From positions 37,269 through 101,268 of the forward strand of contig NZ_BOPH01000145.1 in NCBI RefSeq assembly GCF_016863655.1: DNA of 64,000 bases, read 5' to 3'. A program made the position numbers and the translations under genes. This document shows positions 61,063-64,000 of this stretch, piece by piece. The notes under the pieces are model-generated. The model did no database searches, was not told where the DNA came from, and saw only the letters and a list, made by a program, of their open reading frames with translations. The stretch comes from Virgisporangium ochraceum. Lineage in GTDB: Bacteria; Actinomycetota; Actinomycetes; Mycobacteriales; Micromonosporaceae. Within the stretch, counting starts at the first letter, position 1. Every line of letters begins with the position of its first letter.

Positions 61063-61872
61063 CTACACTCCCGCGGGTGTCGGTGTGGCGGTCGAGGTGG
61101 TCAGTTGGACGCAGAACCGGGTGAGGACCCGCACGAACCGGTCCGGCTGGGTGCTCATCGGGAAGTGGCCGCTGTCCGGTGCGATGTCGAGGAAGCCCAG
61201 CGGCAGGTCGGCCGCGAGCGCGGCACTCTCGTGGCAGGCGCCGTCGCGGGCGCCGGTGGCGACGAGCACCGGCACCGGGATCGCGCCCACGCGCAGCCAC
61301 GGGGTGCGCAGGTACGTCTCGTAGAACCGGATCCAGCCGTAAGGGCCGACCCGCTCGCACACCCGCTCGGCCAGTTCGCTCTCCCGCACCGGGTCCAGCG
61401 GACGGCGTGAGCGCAGCCGGACGCCCTCGGCCATGATGCCGCGGAAGCCCGCCCGGGGATCGTCGAGCAGCGAGGTGTCGAAGTGCCCGGGTGCCCGCCG
61501 GTAGAACGGCGCGACGAGGACCAGGCCGTCGATGCCGTAGTGCCGGAACGGGTCGCGGCCCCGTTCGAGCTCCGTGCTCAGCAGCTGTAGGAGGAGGTTC
61601 GCGGAGAAGGAGTGGGCGAGCACCAGGCCCGCACCACCCGGAACCGCGCCCAGCGCCTGCGCCACCCAGCCGACCGGGTCGGGGTCGTGGCTCCACTCGG
61701 GCGGTCCGTCGGCCCGCCAGGGCAGGTCGGCGGTGACGCACTCGAGCCAGTCCGGGCGGCGGTCGAGCAACGGCGTCCAGACGGCGCTGGAGTTGGCCAG
61801 CCCGTGCAGCAGCAGCATCCGCCGGGACGGCGCGACGGCCGCACCGTGGTGCTGCAGGATCACGTGTTCCAT
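61063..61872 (-). CDS. Alpha/beta hydrolase (thioesterase-like)
   Basis: 269 residues from ATG 61872, overlapping the end of the KS-like gene at 61860 by 13 bases. LLLHGLANSSAVWTPLLDRR has the HG oxyanion motif, LVLAHSFSANLLLQLL the nucleophile elbow (AHSFSAN), VLVATGARDGACH the acid and PDSGHFPMSTQPDRFV the catalytic His. Architecture is that of a single-domain hydrolase of the 2-hydroxymuconic-semialdehyde hydrolase/proline-iminopeptidase group. In this operon it may release or edit ACP-bound chains. Confidence 0.82.
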   Translation of the reverse strand: MEHVILQHHGAAVAPSRRMLLLHGLANSSAVWTPLLDRRPDWLECVTADLPWRADGPPEWSHDPDPVGWVAQALGAVPGGAGLVLAHSFSANLLLQLLSTELERGRDPFRHYGIDGLVLVAPFYRRAPGHFDTSLLDDPRAGFRGIMAEGVRLRSRRPLDPVRESELAERVCERVGPYGWIRFYETYLRTPWLRVGAIPVPVLVATGARDGACHESAALAADLPLGFLDIAPDSGHFPMSTQPDRFVRVLTRFCVQLTTSTATPTPAGV

Positions 61873-62825
61873 GCCGGTCCCCCGGGTGCGTGGAGGACCA
61901 TGCCGGCACTCGCGTCGTCCTCGTCGCCGCCCGCGACCGCGTACACCGGTGCGCCGTCGGCCGCATCGCTCAGGTCGGCGACCGCGGTGACGCACTGCAG
62001 CACGCCGAGGGCGCCCGACGCGGGGCCCCACCGCTCGGCGAGGTCGCGCCGGCGCACGCCGGGGAACAGGTCCGCGGGCAGGCTCCGGTCGGTCTCCGGG
62101 ACGTAGAAGGCGGCCGGGACACCCGGCGCGGTCGGTTCGGACGCGAGCCGGTCCACGCAGTCGCGGACGCTGCCGCCGCGGGCGAAGCCGCCCAGCCGCA
62201 GGCGTTGCGGCGCACCGCGTTCCGCCGCGACCGCGGCCGGCTCGACCACGACGGCCGCCGCGCCGTCGAGGACCCGGGGCGCGCCGAGCATCCGGCGGGT
62301 GGTCTCGTCGTCCGGCTCCACGCCGACGACGAGGACGTGGCGGGCCCGCCGGCCCGTCAGCAGGACGGTGGCCCACCGCAGCGCGTCGACGCCGGACGTC
62401 GGACCGCTGCAGAGCATCATGTTCGGGCCGCGCAGCCCGAAGCGCAGGGCGATGGCGGACGCGGGCACGTTGCTGGAGGCGTTCGGCGTGTCCATCGGGC
62501 TGAGGCCCTTGGTGCCGTCCTCCTCGACGATCGTGGAGACGACCTTGCACACCGTCGCCAGGTTGCCGAGGTTCGACGACACGATGACCGCCACGTCGCC
62601 GGCAGGCACGAGAAGCTCGTCGACGAGCAGCCCGGCGTCGGTCAGGGCCGCTTTCGCCGCGCAGTAGCCGAGCTGCGTCGCGCGGTCGCGGTAGCGCAGG
62701 CCCTTCCGGCCCATGATCGCGGCCGGGTCGACGGGTGGCGCGTCGTCGGGGGGACCGGTGACCAGCGCGTCGAGCGAGTCGGCGCCCGGCAGGGCCAGCC
62801 CGACGCCCGTCACGACGGGGCTCAT
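61860..62825 (-). CDS. Small ketosynthase-like protein lacking the catalytic Cys
   Basis: 321 residues from ATG 62825, overlapping the KS stop (ATGA). KS-fold landmarks are VVTGVGLALPGADSLDALV, DTPNASSNVPASAIALRFGL RGPN and GVDALRWATVLLTGR, but at the position of the nucleophile (GPN-MMLCSGP-TSG) proline142 replaces cysteine, and the C-terminal HGTGT and GHxxGAAG motifs are absent. It is about 80-100 residues shorter than a normal KS. It may be a second chain-length-factor-like subunit or a scaffold. Directly downstream of the active KS, its likely heterodimer partner. Confidence 0.8.
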   Translation of the reverse strand: MSPVVTGVGLALPGADSLDALVTGPPDDAPPVDPAAIMGRKGLRYRDRATQLGYCAAKAALTDAGLLVDELLVPAGDVAVIVSSNLGNLATVCKVVSTIVEEDGTKGLSPMDTPNASSNVPASAIALRFGLRGPNMMLCSGPTSGVDALRWATVLLTGRRARHVLVVGVEPDDETTRRMLGAPRVLDGAAAVVVEPAAVAAERGAPQRLRLGGFARGGSVRDCVDRLASEPTAPGVPAAFYVPETDRSLPADLFPGVRRRDLAERWGPASGALGVLQCVTAVADLSDAADGAPVYAVAGGDEDDASAGMVLHAPGGPAWNT

Positions 62826-63973
62826 CGCGCCACGCCCCTCTCCACCACCGCGACGGCGTTGACGCCGCCGAAGCCGAACCCGTTCACCTGCGACCGGCGG
62901 ATGGTGGCGTCGACGGCCTCCCGCCGGACGAACCGGAAGTCCCGGGCCGTCTCGACCGGATCGTCGAGCCGGGTCATCGGGGGGACCACGCCGTCGCGCA
63001 TGGCGAGCATCGCCACGATCAGGCTCAACAGGCCCGACGCGCCGGACGTGTGCCCGGTCGCGGACTTGAGCCCGGTGATCAGCGGCTCGGTGACCCGGTC
63101 GCCGTACACCTCGCGCAGCGCGGCCGCCTCGGCCTCGTCGTTGAGCGGTGTTCCGGTGCCGTGCGCCATCACCAGGTCGATGGTGGCGGTGTCGACGTCC
63201 GACCGCCGCAGCGCGTCACGCATCGCCGCGGCGACGCTCACCGTGTCCGGAGCCGTCAGGTGGAACGCGTCGCAGTTGATACCGACCTGCCGGACGTGAC
63301 CGTGCGCCGGCGTCCCCTCGCCGGTGGCGCGCAGCACGACGGCGGCGGCGCCCTCGCCGAGGATGGTGCCGCGCCGGGCGCTGTCGAACGGCGCCACCTG
63401 ACCCGGCGGTTGCGGCTGCACCCGGTCGGACAGGCCGAACATGCTCTCGGTGATGACGTCGACGCCCGCCACGATCACGGTGTCGGTCGTGCCGGCGTCG
63501 AGCAGGTCGACGGCGAGCGCGAGGGCGTACAGCGACGCCGAGCACGCGTTCGCGATGGTGTGCGTGTCGTAGGTGCCGAACCGGCGCCGCAGCGCCGATC
63601 CGAAATGCAGGTCGTTGTGGTCGACCGGAACCCCGTCGCGCCACCACAGCTCGACCGAGCGGAGCTCGCGGAGCCCGGTGCCGACGAGCACGGGCACGTC
63701 GGGGAAGGACCCACCCAGTCCGGCGTCGGCGGCCGCCTGCGCGACCGCGTCGAGCAGCAGGCCCGTGGCCCGGCGGGGCTGGTCGGCGCCGGACCGTGGC
63801 CGGTTGTCGACCTCGAACAGGTGGCCGGCCTTGTACCAGTGCGGGGTGAAGCCCCGCATCGGAGCCAGCCCGTCGACACCGGCGCACAGGTTGCGGTAGA
63901 TCTCCTCGGCGTCGCGTCCGATGCTCGCCACCGCGCCGATGCCGGTGACGGGCCAGCCGGTCGGGGCGTTCAC
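62822..63973 (-). CDS. Beta-ketoacyl-ACP synthase (active KS)
   Basis: 383 residues from GTG 63973; GGGGAG lies 6 bases upstream, so it is preferred to GTG 63979. The catalytic triad is complete: Cys144 in HTIANACSASLYALALAV, His271 in VMAHGTGTPLNDEAEA and His308 (with Lys303) in GLKSATGHTSGASG. The C-terminal NGFGFGGVNAVAVVERG is the usual KS end. It should catalyse decarboxylative Claisen condensation of malonyl-ACP with the growing chain. First gene visible of the operon; the upstream context is beyond the window. Confidence 0.93.
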   Translation of the reverse strand: MNAPTGWPVTGIGAVASIGRDAEEIYRNLCAGVDGLAPMRGFTPHWYKAGHLFEVDNRPRSGADQPRRATGLLLDAVAQAAADAGLGGSFPDVPVLVGTGLRELRSVELWWRDGVPVDHNDLHFGSALRRRFGTYDTHTIANACSASLYALALAVDLLDAGTTDTVIVAGVDVITESMFGLSDRVQPQPPGQVAPFDSARRGTILGEGAAAVVLRATGEGTPAHGHVRQVGINCDAFHLTAPDTVSVAAAMRDALRRSDVDTATIDLVMAHGTGTPLNDEAEAAALREVYGDRVTEPLITGLKSATGHTSGASGLLSLIVAMLAMRDGVVPPMTRLDDPVETARDFRFVRREAVDATIRRSQVNGFGFGGVNAVAVVERGVAR

Positions 63974-64000
63974 CGGCACTCCCCGCCGGACACGTATTTT

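Noticed and set aside
59025..62825. The two cysteine-less KS proteins as pseudogenes
   Set aside because: Frames are intact, embedded in start/stop overlaps, and structural KS motifs are well kept; chain-length-factor-like function is more likely than decay.

Overview
The window comes from the chromosome of a high-G+C actinomycete (roughly 70-75% G+C by eye). GTG and TTG starts are frequent, stop/start overlaps of the ATGA or GTGA type are common, and the families present are typical of filamentous actinobacteria: an AfsR/SARP activator, a LuxR-type LAL regulator, a Streptomyces subtilisin inhibitor homologue, a PF04672-type methyltransferase, three cytochromes P450 and mycothiol-linked enzymes. 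Genus cannot be fixed; Pseudonocardiales or Micromonosporales are plausible. No rRNA, tRNA, CRISPR array, transposase, integrase or phage gene was seen.

Layout. 1-2.3 kb: the end of a glycosyltransferase pair, one protein carrying HEAT-like repeats fused to a GT4 domain. 2.5-12.3 kb: two large STAND-type NTPases with WD40 propellers, one membrane-anchored NACHT protein and one cytosolic protein encoded with a small upstream partner, separated by a P450. 12.3-18.1 kb: small accessory genes (secreted protein, SSI-type inhibitor, kinase-like protein, methyltransferase) with two gene remnants. 18.2-25.3 kb: a DUF4097/ABC-transporter operon divergent from a 1021-residue SARP/NB-ARC activator, followed by a secreted serine hydrolase. 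25.4-36.8 kb: cell-envelope proteins, a TRAFAC-type GTPase with a coupled partner, divergent P450s (one with an epoxide hydrolase), a TerD-vWA protein and two mycothiol-related proteins. 36.9-45.7 kb: a LAL regulator downstream of a large secreted sugar dehydrogenase with PKD and duplicated C-terminal modules, divergent from an MMPL exporter. 45.7-54.9 kb: MFS transporter, Hsp70-like ATPase, SecD-like protein, dynamin-like GTPase and small enzymes.

55.06-63.97 kb: a tightly coupled ten-gene minus-strand operon that looks like a discrete (type II) reducing polyketide or fatty-acid-like assembly line: an active ketosynthase, two ketosynthase-fold proteins that have lost the catalytic cysteine, ACP, ketoreductase, hotdog dehydratase, double-hotdog protein, alpha/beta hydrolase, an HCCA-isomerase/DsbA-fold protein and a phytoene-desaturase-like flavoprotein. 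The set resembles highly reducing type II PKS systems that make polyenes or aryl chains; the cluster probably continues beyond the right edge.

The most unusual features are that operon with its two cysteine-less KS proteins, the two STAND/WD40 loci (candidate conflict or defence modules), and an iterated short palindrome (GTCCAC-W-GTGGAC and close variants) found at eleven places, far more often than base composition predicts.
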